A stretch of DNA of 27,812 bases from Chryseobacterium aquaeductus (GTDB lineage: Bacteria > Bacteroidota > Bacteroidia > Flavobacteriales > Weeksellaceae). The notes below the pieces were generated by a model, which had not been told where the DNA came from, ran no database searches, and saw only the letters and a program-made list of their open reading frames with translations. Of the stretch, positions 13,768-21,872 are shown one piece after another (position 1 is the first letter of the stretch; every line of letters begins with the position of its first letter). Made by a program: the position numbers and the translations under genes. The stretch lies in contig NZ_CAJIMS010000002.1 in assembly GCF_905175375.1 (NCBI RefSeq), forward strand, positions 1 to 27,812, written 5' to 3'.

Positions 13768-15489
13768 TTATTTGGTTTTAATAGAAAATTCTTTTTTACC
13801 GTCTTTTATTTTGATATCTACGTTTTCCATTTTATCGATATTCATTTTCATGGTATCCATAATCTTTTCGGCTTCATCTTTCTGATATTTCTTTCCGTTG
13901 ATGATGACGCTGTCTTTATCACTATCGCTATATTCAATGGTAGAACCGTTGATAGAGATTTTATTTTTTTCAATTGAGATGTTTCCGTTTTGATTACCAT
14001 CGTTATCTTCTTCATCATTGTCATTGATGCCATTTCCGTCAGTATCGCCGTCAAAATTGATTTGATCTTTTTTAAGTGGAATTACCACTGCATTTTGAGG
14101 AATTACCAACTCGTAATTGATGCTGTAATCTCTGAAACGATGATCGTATGGATATTTGATATAATTTGGAAGAATCACTTTATTACCAACGATTTCTACA
14201 GGAACACTTGCATTCAAGGGAACGTTATATCCTTTTGCTTCTTTTTTAATAATTAAATAAGGAGTTTTAATATCTGCTTTTCTCGTTACATCAACATGTA
14301 CCCAGTCTTTCTCGTATACAGAGATTTTATCAGAATAAATATCGTCATCGTACCCTGTAAAGTTTTGAGGAATTGTGATTTGCTTGATGTCAACATAAAT
14401 GCTGTCTGACTCTGTAGGAATTGCGATTTCTTCCGTATCTTCTTTGTGACCTTTAAAGAACATATCTTTTTTTGCCATATTAATTCCGAAATAAGTGGAA
14501 ACTGCGATTAGTGAAAGAATCAACGCTCCTAGTACCCAACCTGTATTTCTCAGTTTTGTTTTTGGCGAAATCAATTTCATGCTCAACAATCCGAATAAGA
14601 GTGCAGGAATCAAACTTCCTAAAACAATCATGATCATGATGATATATTTCATTCCATCGCTGTCAAAATAGAAATCCATTTCATTGATTGGAGGGAAGTT
14701 GTCATTGCCCATGAAGCCAAAGACTACGAAAACCCCAATCAGACATCCAAATGACATCAAAGCAAAGATTCCTCCTAAAACATAACGGATTACATTCCAA
14801 AGTCCGCTCCCGGCGTTGTTGATATAAGGCTTGTTTTCGATATAAATTTCGCCTACTCTTTGGGAAGATTCGTTTGCAAACTGAACGAGTTTATTAGATT
14901 CGTTTTTTAGATTATCGAAATTCATAGGCTTTCCTTTCATTTTCAAAAAATCAGCTGCGGTCTCTGCTTTGGGTAAAACGATCCAAAGGATGATGTACAA
15001 TAATCCGATTAATGAAGAAGAAATAGCTGCTGTAAAGATTCCTAAGACGAAAATTCCTAACCAGATCGCTCTCATTGCAGTAATATCCATCCCCACATAA
15101 TGAGCTAATCCTGCGCAAACACCTGCGATTTTTTGTCTTTCAGGATCTCTGAACAATTGCTTTTTGTCTGTATAATCTGTTCCTGTGCTATAATTTTTGT
15201 TCGTGTTTTTTTCAGAATAATATGCTTCTTCCTGTTCTTCAATTTTTTCCGGAGAACCGATTTGTGCGATTACTTTTTCTACGTCACCATCGTTGATTAC
15301 TTCACGTTTTCCTAAAGTATCTCTGAAGATCTCAACCATTCTGATTTCTATGTCGTGCATTACCTCGTCAGCTTCTGAAGCTTCTAATGAGCTTCTGAGT
15401 GCATTAAGATAATCGCTGAGCTTTATATATGCGTGCTCTTCTATTGTAAAAGAAAAACCTGCGAGTCCTATTGAGAGTGTCTTGTTCAT
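13768..15489 (-). CDS. PspC-domain integral membrane protein (complete)
   Basis: The 573-aa protein starts with an alpha-helical cytoplasmic domain (about 1-90, SDYLNALRSSLE...DIEIRMVEIF) of the kind found in HAAS/DUF1700 proteins that travel with PadR genes. Next is a PspC domain (about 112-174: LFRDPERQKIAGVCAGLAHY, then a hydrophobic hairpin at 142-172). Further membrane helices lie at about 234-258, 282-304 and 316-336. The 230-residue tail should be extracytoplasmic. It contains an acidic DGDTDGNGINDNDEED-type stretch (480-498) like thrombospondin type 3 or dockerin calcium loops. PspC proteins are linked to envelope stress in enterobacteria, but the target here is unknown. The gene begins 12 nt after padR in one operon, so PadR probably controls it. 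Confidence 0.9.
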   Translation of the reverse strand: MNKTLSIGLAGFSFTIEEHAYIKLSDYLNALRSSLEASEADEVMHDIEIRMVEIFRDTLGKREVINDGDVEKVIAQIGSPEKIEEQEEAYYSEKNTNKNYSTGTDYTDKKQLFRDPERQKIAGVCAGLAHYVGMDITAMRAIWLGIFVLGIFTAAISSSLIGLLYIILWIVLPKAETAADFLKMKGKPMNFDNLKNESNKLVQFANESSQRVGEIYIENKPYINNAGSGLWNVIRYVLGGIFALMSFGCLIGVFVVFGFMGNDNFPPINEMDFYFDSDGMKYIIMIMIVLGSLIPALLFGLLSMKLISPKTKLRNTGWVLGALILSLIAVSTYFGINMAKKDMFFKGHKEDTEEIAIPTESDSIYVDIKQITIPQNFTGYDDDIYSDKISVYEKDWVHVDVTRKADIKTPYLIIKKEAKGYNVPLNASVPVEIVGNKVILPNYIKYPYDHRFRDYSINYELVIPQNAVVIPLKKDQINFDGDTDGNGINDNDEEDNDGNQNGNISIEKNKISINGSTIEYSDSDKDSVIINGKKYQKDEAEKIMDTMKMNIDKMENVDIKIKDGKKEFSIKTK

Positions 15490-15501
15490 AGCTTTGTTTT
15501 T

Positions 15502-15831
15502 TTATATTTTTTGAGTGATTTGGTTTACAGAATCTGTAAGATCTTTCCATGTATTTTGCAGTTCGGCTAAGAAAGTTTTACCTTTTTCTGTAATCTGGTA
15601 GTATTTTCTTGGTGGGCCGCCTGTAGATTCTTCCCATCTGTAAGAAAGAAATTCACCATTTTTCAATCTTGTTAAAAGAGGGTAGAGGGTTCCTTCCACA
15701 ACATCCAGTTTTCCTTTTTTCAGTTCATCTATTAAATCAGAAACATACATTTCGCGATTGTTGATGAGGCTCAAAATACAGAATTCCAGAATCCCTTTTC
15801 GCATTTGCGCTTTGGTATTTTCAGTATTCAT
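15502..15831 (-). CDS. PadR-family transcriptional regulator
   Basis: The 109-aa protein is a PadR winged helix-turn-helix. Marks are KGILEFCILSLI (12-23), the recognition-helix and wing signature VEGTLYPLLTRLKN (45-58), and the wing segment GGPPRKYYQIT (70-80). PadR proteins of this short class dimerise through a C-terminal helix and usually repress their own operon in response to a ligand or envelope stress. The ligand cannot be told. It is the first gene of a padR-pspC operon, whose promoter at 15910-15941 carries a repeated CTTTGTAWTG that could be its operator. Confidence 0.92.
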   Translation of the reverse strand: MNTENTKAQMRKGILEFCILSLINNREMYVSDLIDELKKGKLDVVEGTLYPLLTRLKNGEFLSYRWEESTGGPPRKYYQITEKGKTFLAELQNTWKDLTDSVNQITQKI

Positions 15832-15909
15832 CTTTATAAGTTTGTTAATTAGTTATATAGAATACAGTTTCAGTTTCTAGCTAGTTAAACCTTCTCCGAT
15901 TCTACATTA

Positions 15910-15941
15910 CAAAGATATGTAATTAAAATGGTAATATGCAA
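15910..15941 (-). promoter_or_regulatory. padR-pspC promoter, mirror copy
   Basis: Reverse complement of the promoter at 21421-21452, with the same TATCTTTG -7 box. Confidence 0.6.
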
Positions 15942-16077
15942 TACAAAGTAGTGAAATTATTTTGAATAATTATTTATAATATTGATAATCAGTACAATAA
16001 ATTTTAATTAGTTTTAAAAGTTTTATTTTTTTTGGCTAATTTTTTAATCTTAAGACTAAAATTTTCGCAATAATTCT

Positions 16078-16085
16078 TACTTTTG
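16078..16085 (+). promoter_or_regulatory. -7 box TACTTTTG directly before the HD-domain gene
   Basis: TACTTTTG fits TAnnTTTG and ends 4 nt before the ATG at 16090. Transcription would start at or within a base or two of the start codon, giving a leaderless mRNA. No strong -33 box is visible. Mirror copy: 21277-21284. Confidence 0.5.
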
Positions 16086-16089
16086 AGGT

Positions 16090-16680
16090 ATGAAAATTCA
16101 GAGAGAAATTGATTTTATAGTAGCAATTGACGCCTTAAAAAATGTTCAAAGGAGAAATTATAATGCGGATGATTCGCGAAGAGAAAACACCGCCGAGCAT
16201 TCTTGGCAGATTATTATTTTGGCGCAAATTCTTTTTCCTTATGCAAGAAACAGAGCGGATATTGATTTGCTGAGGGTAATTAGAATGCTTTCAATTCATG
16301 ATTTAGTAGAAATCGAAGCAGGAGACACCTTTCTTTTTGACGAAGCAGCTATGGCAGGGAAATTTGAAAGAGAAAAATTGTCTGCACAAAATATTTTCGG
16401 AATTTTAGACGAACCCATCAGGTCAGAATTTTTAGATCTTTGGCTTGAATTTGAAGAAGAGCAAACTCCCGATGCTATTTTCGCCTGCGCTATCGATAGA
16501 ATAATGCCATTCATTCTCAATTCTCATACTTCGGGGAAAAGCTGGACAGAAGCTGCCGTTACTGAAAAACAAGTAAGAAATATGCTGGAAAATCCAATCT
16601 GTAGAGCATCTGACGAAATGGGAGAAGCTTTCCAGTTTTTAATGAGTAAAAATTTAGAAACCGAAAAAGTTTTAAGATAA
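16090..16680 (+). CDS. HD-domain 5'-deoxynucleotidase (YfbR/HDDC2-like)
   Basis: The 196-aa protein is a compact HD-domain phosphohydrolase of the YfbR/HDDC2 type. These remove the phosphate from deoxynucleoside 5'-monophosphates in the cytoplasm and help balance dNTP pools. The metal-binding residues are His37 in ENTAEHSW (32-39), His70-Asp71 in HDLVEIEAGD (70-79) with Glu74 as likely catalytic partner, and Asp136 in CAIDRIMPF (133-141). The length fits the family (about 190-200 aa). The gene is divergent from padR-pspC and is followed after 70 nt by a 78-aa gene, possibly in the same transcript. Exact substrate preference is not readable. Confidence 0.9.
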   Translation: MKIQREIDFIVAIDALKNVQRRNYNADDSRRENTAEHSWQIIILAQILFPYARNRADIDLLRVIRMLSIHDLVEIEAGDTFLFDEAAMAGKFEREKLSAQNIFGILDEPIRSEFLDLWLEFEEEQTPDAIFACAIDRIMPFILNSHTSGKSWTEAAVTEKQVRNMLENPICRASDEMGEAFQFLMSKNLETEKVLR

Positions 16681-16750
16681 GTTTTGTAGGAAAATTTTAT
16701 TTACATCTGAGAACTTTGGTGTATCAATTGTTGTATAGATTAAAAAAAAT

Positions 16751-16987
16751 ATGCAAACAAAGGATTATAGCAGGGAAGAGCTAGATTATCATCAGAGTGA
16801 AAATAATTACACACTTTCAATACCTAAAAAATTTTTGAACGCAAAAGATCTTAAGGTTTTGAAAAAAGATTCTGATGGGAGTTTTTCTGATGCCGATGTA
16901 AAAATTCAGGAAGACGAACATAATATTTTGATCATCACTACAATCCCGATTGATATTCGGCTTGAAATTTTAGATGATGAGATTTAA
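16751..16987 (+). CDS. 78-aa protein of unknown function
   Basis: I do not recognise a family. The protein is acidic and soluble, with no signal peptide or membrane segment. It has strand-like stretches at NYTLSIPKKF (19-28), ADVKIQEDEHNILIITT (48-64) and a closing IRLEILDDEI, suggesting a small mixed alpha/beta or beta fold. It lies 70 nt downstream of the HD-domain gene on the same strand, so cotranscription is possible. The plausible codon use and identical sequence in both copies support a real gene. Confidence 0.65.
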   Translation: MQTKDYSREELDYHQSENNYTLSIPKKFLNAKDLKVLKKDSDGSFSDADVKIQEDEHNILIITTIPIDIRLEILDDEI

Positions 16988-17114
16988 ATATCCTGAAGAT
17001 TATTTTTTGTTAAATTTTTAAAATAAGTTTGGCGAGCCAAAAAACTCATCGAAAACCTCATTGAAATTTATAGTATCTGAATTGGTTTTTTAAATTAATG
17101 ATTAATTTGATGAA

Positions 17115-17912
17115 TTATTCAGGATTTTTAAAAATAATCTGACTGATTGCTCTTCCTTCTTTAATGGTCCACAACGTAGTATATCTATTGGCTCCGGAGC
17201 CATTGATCATGTAAAGAAAAATATGATCATTATCTATTGCAGTTACTCCGATTTTTTCAAAATCCATAGTTGGCTGAAAAATATTTTTAATTGCTTCACG
17301 TACGAAAACTGAACCTCTTCCCGGTTGCTGTACTCTTATAGATTTAATTTCTGTCATGCCCTCAGGTAATTCTTTATCTATACCCCATGGTTTTACTTTA
17401 TCGATAGTTTTTATATTACCCTCAGCATCTTTTTCTTGTTTCCGAAATCCTGCGTTAGAAGGATATATATCGATAACCACTTTACTTCTCTGTGCAGTAG
17501 GAATTTTAGGATTACTATTATCTGTGAAAATTAAAGATCTTCCGTTTTTAGATTTCGATGGAGTATAATGGGGAAGCTGATCGACGAAAACAATACGCTC
17601 TTTATTTACCATTCCTTCATTATTCAGACTGTCATATCTTACAAAAGGTTTTTCTATAGCAGCTTTTTCGGGATATTTTATCCAGATCCAATCTGTTTCG
17701 CCAGGAGCTGGTTTTACGTATACAAAGGCATCACCTTTTTTCATGCGTACCTTGTCTATTATTTTTCTATAATCATCTTTGTGCACACGCACATTGGCGT
17801 ACCGATCATCAGCTTTAACTACAGCAAAAGGTACTTTTTTTTGTCCTTTTACAAAAACTAAAGAAATTACACTAAAAATAGATAAATAAATAACTTTATT
17901 GATGAAACTCAT
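17115..17912 (-). CDS. Secreted protein of unknown function, mirror copy
   Basis: Identical to the 265-aa protein at 19450-20247. It converges on the 78-aa gene, with 127 nt between them. That gap contains a short inverted repeat, TTTGG-CGAG-CCAAA (near 17028-17041), which may end the secreted-protein transcript. Confidence 0.7.
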   Translation of the reverse strand: MSFINKVIYLSIFSVISLVFVKGQKKVPFAVVKADDRYANVRVHKDDYRKIIDKVRMKKGDAFVYVKPAPGETDWIWIKYPEKAAIEKPFVRYDSLNNEGMVNKERIVFVDQLPHYTPSKSKNGRSLIFTDNSNPKIPTAQRSKVVIDIYPSNAGFRKQEKDAEGNIKTIDKVKPWGIDKELPEGMTEIKSIRVQQPGRGSVFVREAIKNIFQPTMDFEKIGVTAIDNDHIFLYMINGSGANRYTTLWTIKEGRAISQIIFKNPE

Positions 17913-18177
17913 TATGAAAATATTTGTAGCTCAAAGATATAAATTAAATATTTTTGAAAGGTAGTTAAACATTTCAATTCATTTAAATATTATAAGATGT
18001 AATTGGATCTTCTGAATCAAATGAAAAATTTTTTTATAATCTAAATTCTCTTCAATTATTAAAAGGCTTTCCAGTCTGAATTGCAAGATTTAGTAAGACT
18101 AATACAAGGTTTAAAACGAATCTTTTTATTAAAGTTTCAAGGTCTTTTTTTATGATCTAATTTCATCTAATTATCGG
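17913..18177. other. Intergenic stretch without recognised genes
   Basis: AT-rich spacer between the small lipoprotein gene and the secreted-protein gene. Apart from the secreted-protein -7 box (CAAAGATA, 17932-17939, read on the minus strand) and the lipoprotein terminator that follows, I see nothing in it. The mirror stretch is 19184-19449. Confidence 0.6.
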
Positions 18178-18213
18178 AAAAAAGCACACCTTAAAAAATA
18201 GATGTGCTTTTTT
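18178..18213 (-). terminator. Terminator of the small lipoprotein gene, mirror copy
   Basis: Same 11-bp stem as 19148-19183, with terminal A/T runs. Confidence 0.8.
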
Positions 18214-18214
18214 G

Positions 18215-18536
18215 CTATGCATAAATGCTTGATGTAATACTACTAATTTTTTTTCTCCAGTGAGTTCCATTTTTAGGTGGATCGGTAGTATCGTCAGTTG
18301 TTTGTATTGAGTCTGAGGATCTCCAGTGAGTTCCATTTTTAGGAGGATCCGTTGGGGTGACGATTACATTGGCGGAGTCCCTAGAATACGTACCAGAATT
18401 TTCTTCATCGCCAGCAACTTCTTCTGTCAATAAGTTGTTGTTTTTAATCTTCTGCTGGTGTTTCATTTTCTTGTCTGCAAGATACCACCAAGATGCTTGC
18501 TATAGAAGGTGCTGTTAAAAAATATTTTTGAATCAT
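18215..18536 (-). pseudogene. Small lipoprotein with two TDPPKNGTHWR repeats, frameshifted mirror copy
   Basis: Reading from the ATG at 18536, the lipoprotein signal and SCRQENETPAED are in frame, then a lost base pair or two near 18447 gives a premature stop. From 18466 on, another Met opens the frame carrying the complete C-terminal half: LLTEEVAGDEENSGTY, then TDPPKNGTHWR twice, 22 residues apart, then a KKISSITSSIYA tail. Here the C-terminal half is correct; in the mirror copy the N-terminal half is cleaner (ALLLAS in place of APSIAS). The true product is probably about 107 aa. Confidence 0.65.
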
Positions 18537-18629
18537 GGAATGGTGAAATTTAATTTGTTACTTTATTGTCTGATACAAATAGAGTAATGCAGATTCCTTA
18601 ATGCAAGGTTTTTAGGTATTATTTTATAT

Positions 18630-18735
18630 ATATTAGTGTAATGATTGATAAAATATTTACGTATTATATTATAATTATTTTTAAATCAGTTATAATTAAT
18701 TACGTAATATTTATAAATCATTACACTAATATATA
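18630..18735. other. Reversal axis 2 (inverted-repeat junction)
   Basis: The sequence mirrors about position 18681. ATTATAA (18667-18673) and TTATAAT (18690-18696) flank an AT-only-like centre (TTTTTAAAT), and AATGATT/AATCATT arms lie further out. The arms near the axis carry several single-base indels relative to each other, unlike those farther away. No adapter-like sequence is present. Confidence 0.85.
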
Positions 18736-18823
18736 TAAAATAATACCTAAAACCTTGCATTATAAGGAATCTGCATTAATATATTGTATCAGAAATAAAG
18801 TAACAAATTTAAATTTCACCATT

Positions 18824-19146
18824 ATGATTCAAAAATATTTTTTAACAGCACTTCTATTAGCAAGCATCTTGGTGGTATCTTGCAGACAAGAAAATGAAAC
18901 ACCAGCAGAAGATTTAAAACAACAAACTTATTGACAGAAGAAGTTGCTGGCGATGAAGAAAATTCTGGTACGTATTCTAGGGACTCCGCCAATGTAATCG
19001 TCACCCAACGGATCCTCCTAAAAATGGAACTCACTGGAGATCCTCAGACTCAATACAAACAACTGACGATACTACCGATCCACCTAAAAATGGAACTCAC
19101 TGGAGAAAAAAAAATTAGTAGTATTACATCAAGCATTTATGCATAG
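18824..19146 (+). pseudogene. Small lipoprotein with TDPPKNGTHWR repeats, frameshifted copy with correct 5' end
   Basis: The start ATG at 18824 gives MIQKYFLTALLLASILVVSC, a clean type II signal peptide with lipobox VVSC (Cys20), then RQENETPAEDLK. A frameshift near 18925 ends this frame, and a second one (a missing C near 19005) hides the TDPPKNGTHWR repeats that are readable in the mirror copy. Function is unknown. Small Chryseobacterium-type envelope proteins with DPPxNGxHW motifs come to mind, but I cannot name a family. The indels sit within 470 bp of axis 2 and are probably consensus errors. An intrinsic terminator follows immediately. Confidence 0.65.
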
Positions 19147-19147
19147 C

Positions 19148-19183
19148 AAAAAAGCACATCTATTTTTTAAGGTGTGCTTTTTT
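19148..19183 (+). terminator. Intrinsic terminator of the small lipoprotein gene
   Basis: AAAAAAGCACA (19148-19158) pairs perfectly with TGTGCTTTTTT (19173-19183) around a 14-nt loop, starting 2 nt after the stop codon. The A-run/T-run symmetry lets it work in both directions. Confidence 0.85.
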
Positions 19184-19422
19184 CCGATAATTAGATGAAA
19201 TTAGATCATAAAAAAAGACCTTGAAACTTTAATAAAAAGATTCGTTTTAAACCTTGTATTAGTCTTACTAAATCTTGCAATTCAGACTGGAAAGCCTTTT
19301 AATAATTGAAGAGAATTTAGATTATAAAAAAAATTTTTCATTTGATTCAGAAGATCCAATTACATCTTATAATATTTAAATGAATTGAAATGTTTAACTA
19401 CCTTTCAAAAATATTTAATTTA

Positions 19423-19430
19423 TATCTTTG
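19423..19430 (+). promoter_or_regulatory. -7 box TATCTTTG of the secreted-protein gene
   Basis: Exact TAnnTTTG match, 19 nt before the ATG, giving a 5' leader of about 15 nt. No clear -33 box is seen. Confidence 0.5.
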
Positions 19431-19449
19431 AGCTACAAATATTTTCATA

Positions 19450-20247
19450 ATGAGTTTCATCAATAAAGTTATTTATTTATCTATTTTTAGTGTAATTTCT
19501 TTAGTTTTTGTAAAAGGACAAAAAAAAGTACCTTTTGCTGTAGTTAAAGCTGATGATCGGTACGCCAATGTGCGTGTGCACAAAGATGATTATAGAAAAA
19601 TAATAGACAAGGTACGCATGAAAAAAGGTGATGCCTTTGTATACGTAAAACCAGCTCCTGGCGAAACAGATTGGATCTGGATAAAATATCCCGAAAAAGC
19701 TGCTATAGAAAAACCTTTTGTAAGATATGACAGTCTGAATAATGAAGGAATGGTAAATAAAGAGCGTATTGTTTTCGTCGATCAGCTTCCCCATTATACT
19801 CCATCGAAATCTAAAAACGGAAGATCTTTAATTTTCACAGATAATAGTAATCCTAAAATTCCTACTGCACAGAGAAGTAAAGTGGTTATCGATATATATC
19901 CTTCTAACGCAGGATTTCGGAAACAAGAAAAAGATGCTGAGGGTAATATAAAAACTATCGATAAAGTAAAACCATGGGGTATAGATAAAGAATTACCTGA
20001 GGGCATGACAGAAATTAAATCTATAAGAGTACAGCAACCGGGAAGAGGTTCAGTTTTCGTACGTGAAGCAATTAAAAATATTTTTCAGCCAACTATGGAT
20101 TTTGAAAAAATCGGAGTAACTGCAATAGATAATGATCATATTTTTCTTTACATGATCAATGGCTCCGGAGCCAATAGATATACTACGTTGTGGACCATTA
20201 AAGAAGGAAGAGCAATCAGTCAGATTATTTTTAAAAATCCTGAATAA
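19450..20247 (+). CDS. Secreted or periplasmic protein of unknown function (265 aa)
   Basis: The protein begins with a Sec signal peptide (about 1-23, hydrophobic core IYLSIFSVISLVFV, ending VKGQ). The mature part has no cysteine, no membrane helix and no repeat that I recognise. It contains strand-rich segments such as VPFAVVKADDRYANVRVH (27-44), DWIWIKYP (74-81) and a C-terminal stretch (DNDHIFLYMINGSGANRYTTLW region) with a Gly-Ser-Gly turn. It is monocistronic, with its own -7 box and the small lipoprotein gene 300 bp upstream behind a terminator. Export is well supported; function is not. Confidence 0.75.
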   Translation: MSFINKVIYLSIFSVISLVFVKGQKKVPFAVVKADDRYANVRVHKDDYRKIIDKVRMKKGDAFVYVKPAPGETDWIWIKYPEKAAIEKPFVRYDSLNNEGMVNKERIVFVDQLPHYTPSKSKNGRSLIFTDNSNPKIPTAQRSKVVIDIYPSNAGFRKQEKDAEGNIKTIDKVKPWGIDKELPEGMTEIKSIRVQQPGRGSVFVREAIKNIFQPTMDFEKIGVTAIDNDHIFLYMINGSGANRYTTLWTIKEGRAISQIIFKNPE

Positions 20248-20374
20248 TTCATCAAATTAATCATTAATTTAAAAAACCAATTCAGATACTATAAATTTCA
20301 ATGAGGTTTTCGATGAGTTTTTTGGCTCGCCAAACTTATTTTAAAAATTTAACAAAAAATAATCTTCAGGATAT

Positions 20375-20611
20375 TTAAATCTCATCATCTAAAATTTCAA
20401 GCCGAATATCAATCGGGATTGTAGTGATGATCAAAATATTATGTTCGTCTTCCTGAATTTTTACATCGGCATCAGAAAAACTCCCATCAGAATCTTTTTT
20501 CAAAACCTTAAGATCTTTTGCGTTCAAAAATTTTTTAGGTATTGAAAGTGTGTAATTATTTTCACTCTGATGATAATCTAGCTCTTCCCTGCTATAATCC
20601 TTTGTTTGCAT
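20375..20611 (-). CDS. 78-aa protein of unknown function, mirror copy
   Basis: Identical to 16751-16987, again 70 nt downstream of the HD-domain gene. Confidence 0.62.
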   Translation of the reverse strand: MQTKDYSREELDYHQSENNYTLSIPKKFLNAKDLKVLKKDSDGSFSDADVKIQEDEHNILIITTIPIDIRLEILDDEI

Positions 20612-20681
20612 ATTTTTTTTAATCTATACAACAATTGATACACCAAAGTTCTCAGATGTAAATAAAATTTTCCTACAAAAC

Positions 20682-21272
20682 TTATCTTAAAACTTTTTCG
20701 GTTTCTAAATTTTTACTCATTAAAAACTGGAAAGCTTCTCCCATTTCGTCAGATGCTCTACAGATTGGATTTTCCAGCATATTTCTTACTTGTTTTTCAG
20801 TAACGGCAGCTTCTGTCCAGCTTTTCCCCGAAGTATGAGAATTGAGAATGAATGGCATTATTCTATCGATAGCGCAGGCGAAAATAGCATCGGGAGTTTG
20901 CTCTTCTTCAAATTCAAGCCAAAGATCTAAAAATTCTGACCTGATGGGTTCGTCTAAAATTCCGAAAATATTTTGTGCAGACAATTTTTCTCTTTCAAAT
21001 TTCCCTGCCATAGCTGCTTCGTCAAAAAGAAAGGTGTCTCCTGCTTCGATTTCTACTAAATCATGAATTGAAAGCATTCTAATTACCCTCAGCAAATCAA
21101 TATCCGCTCTGTTTCTTGCATAAGGAAAAAGAATTTGCGCCAAAATAATAATCTGCCAAGAATGCTCGGCGGTGTTTTCTCTTCGCGAATCATCCGCATT
21201 ATAATTTCTCCTTTGAACATTTTTTAAGGCGTCAATTGCTACTATAAAATCAATTTCTCTCTGAATTTTCAT
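20682..21272 (-). CDS. HD-domain 5'-deoxynucleotidase, mirror copy
   Basis: Identical to 16090-16680 with all metal ligands (His37, His70, Asp71, Asp136). Divergent from padR at 21531. Confidence 0.88.
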   Translation of the reverse strand: MKIQREIDFIVAIDALKNVQRRNYNADDSRRENTAEHSWQIIILAQILFPYARNRADIDLLRVIRMLSIHDLVEIEAGDTFLFDEAAMAGKFEREKLSAQNIFGILDEPIRSEFLDLWLEFEEEQTPDAIFACAIDRIMPFILNSHTSGKSWTEAAVTEKQVRNMLENPICRASDEMGEAFQFLMSKNLETEKVLR

Positions 21273-21420
21273 ACCTCAAAAGTAAGAATTATTGCGAAAA
21301 TTTTAGTCTTAAGATTAAAAAATTAGCCAAAAAAAATAAAACTTTTAAAACTAATTAAAATTTATTGTACTGATTATCAATATTATAAATAATTATTCAA
21401 AATAATTTCACTACTTTGTA

Positions 21421-21452
21421 TTGCATATTACCATTTTAATTACATATCTTTG
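21421..21452 (+). promoter_or_regulatory. padR-pspC operon promoter
   Basis: TTG (21421-21423), 21 nt, then TATCTTTG (21445-21452) is a good match to the Bacteroidota TTTG/TAnnTTTG promoter. The start would be near 21458, leaving a leader of about 70 nt. CTTTGTATTG (21414-21423) and CTTTGTAATG (21448-21457) form a direct repeat 34 bp apart that brackets the promoter, a possible PadR operator. Confidence 0.65.
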
Positions 21453-21530
21453 TAATGTAGAATCGGAGAAGGTTTAACTAGCTAGAAACTGAAACTGTAT
21501 TCTATATAACTAATTAACAAACTTATAAAG

Positions 21531-21860
21531 ATGAATACTGAAAATACCAAAGCGCAAATGCGAAAAGGGATTCTGGAATTCTGTATTTTGAGCCTCATCA
21601 ACAATCGCGAAATGTATGTTTCTGATTTAATAGATGAACTGAAAAAAGGAAAACTGGATGTTGTGGAAGGAACCCTCTACCCTCTTTTAACAAGATTGAA
21701 AAATGGTGAATTTCTTTCTTACAGATGGGAAGAATCTACAGGCGGCCCACCAAGAAAATACTACCAGATTACAGAAAAAGGTAAAACTTTCTTAGCCGAA
21801 CTGCAAAATACATGGAAAGATCTTACAGATTCTGTAAACCAAATCACTCAAAAAATATAA
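21531..21860 (+). CDS. PadR-family regulator, second copy
   Basis: Identical to the protein at 15502-15831. The PspC gene follows after 12 nt. Confidence 0.9.
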   Translation: MNTENTKAQMRKGILEFCILSLINNREMYVSDLIDELKKGKLDVVEGTLYPLLTRLKNGEFLSYRWEESTGGPPRKYYQITEKGKTFLAELQNTWKDLTDSVNQITQKI

Positions 21861-21872
21861 AAAAACAAAGCT

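Noticed and set aside
18641..18823. N-terminal extension of the small lipoprotein across axis 2
   Set aside because: The upstream part is AT-rich junction sequence translated by chance. The signal peptide starts at the Met encoded at 18824.
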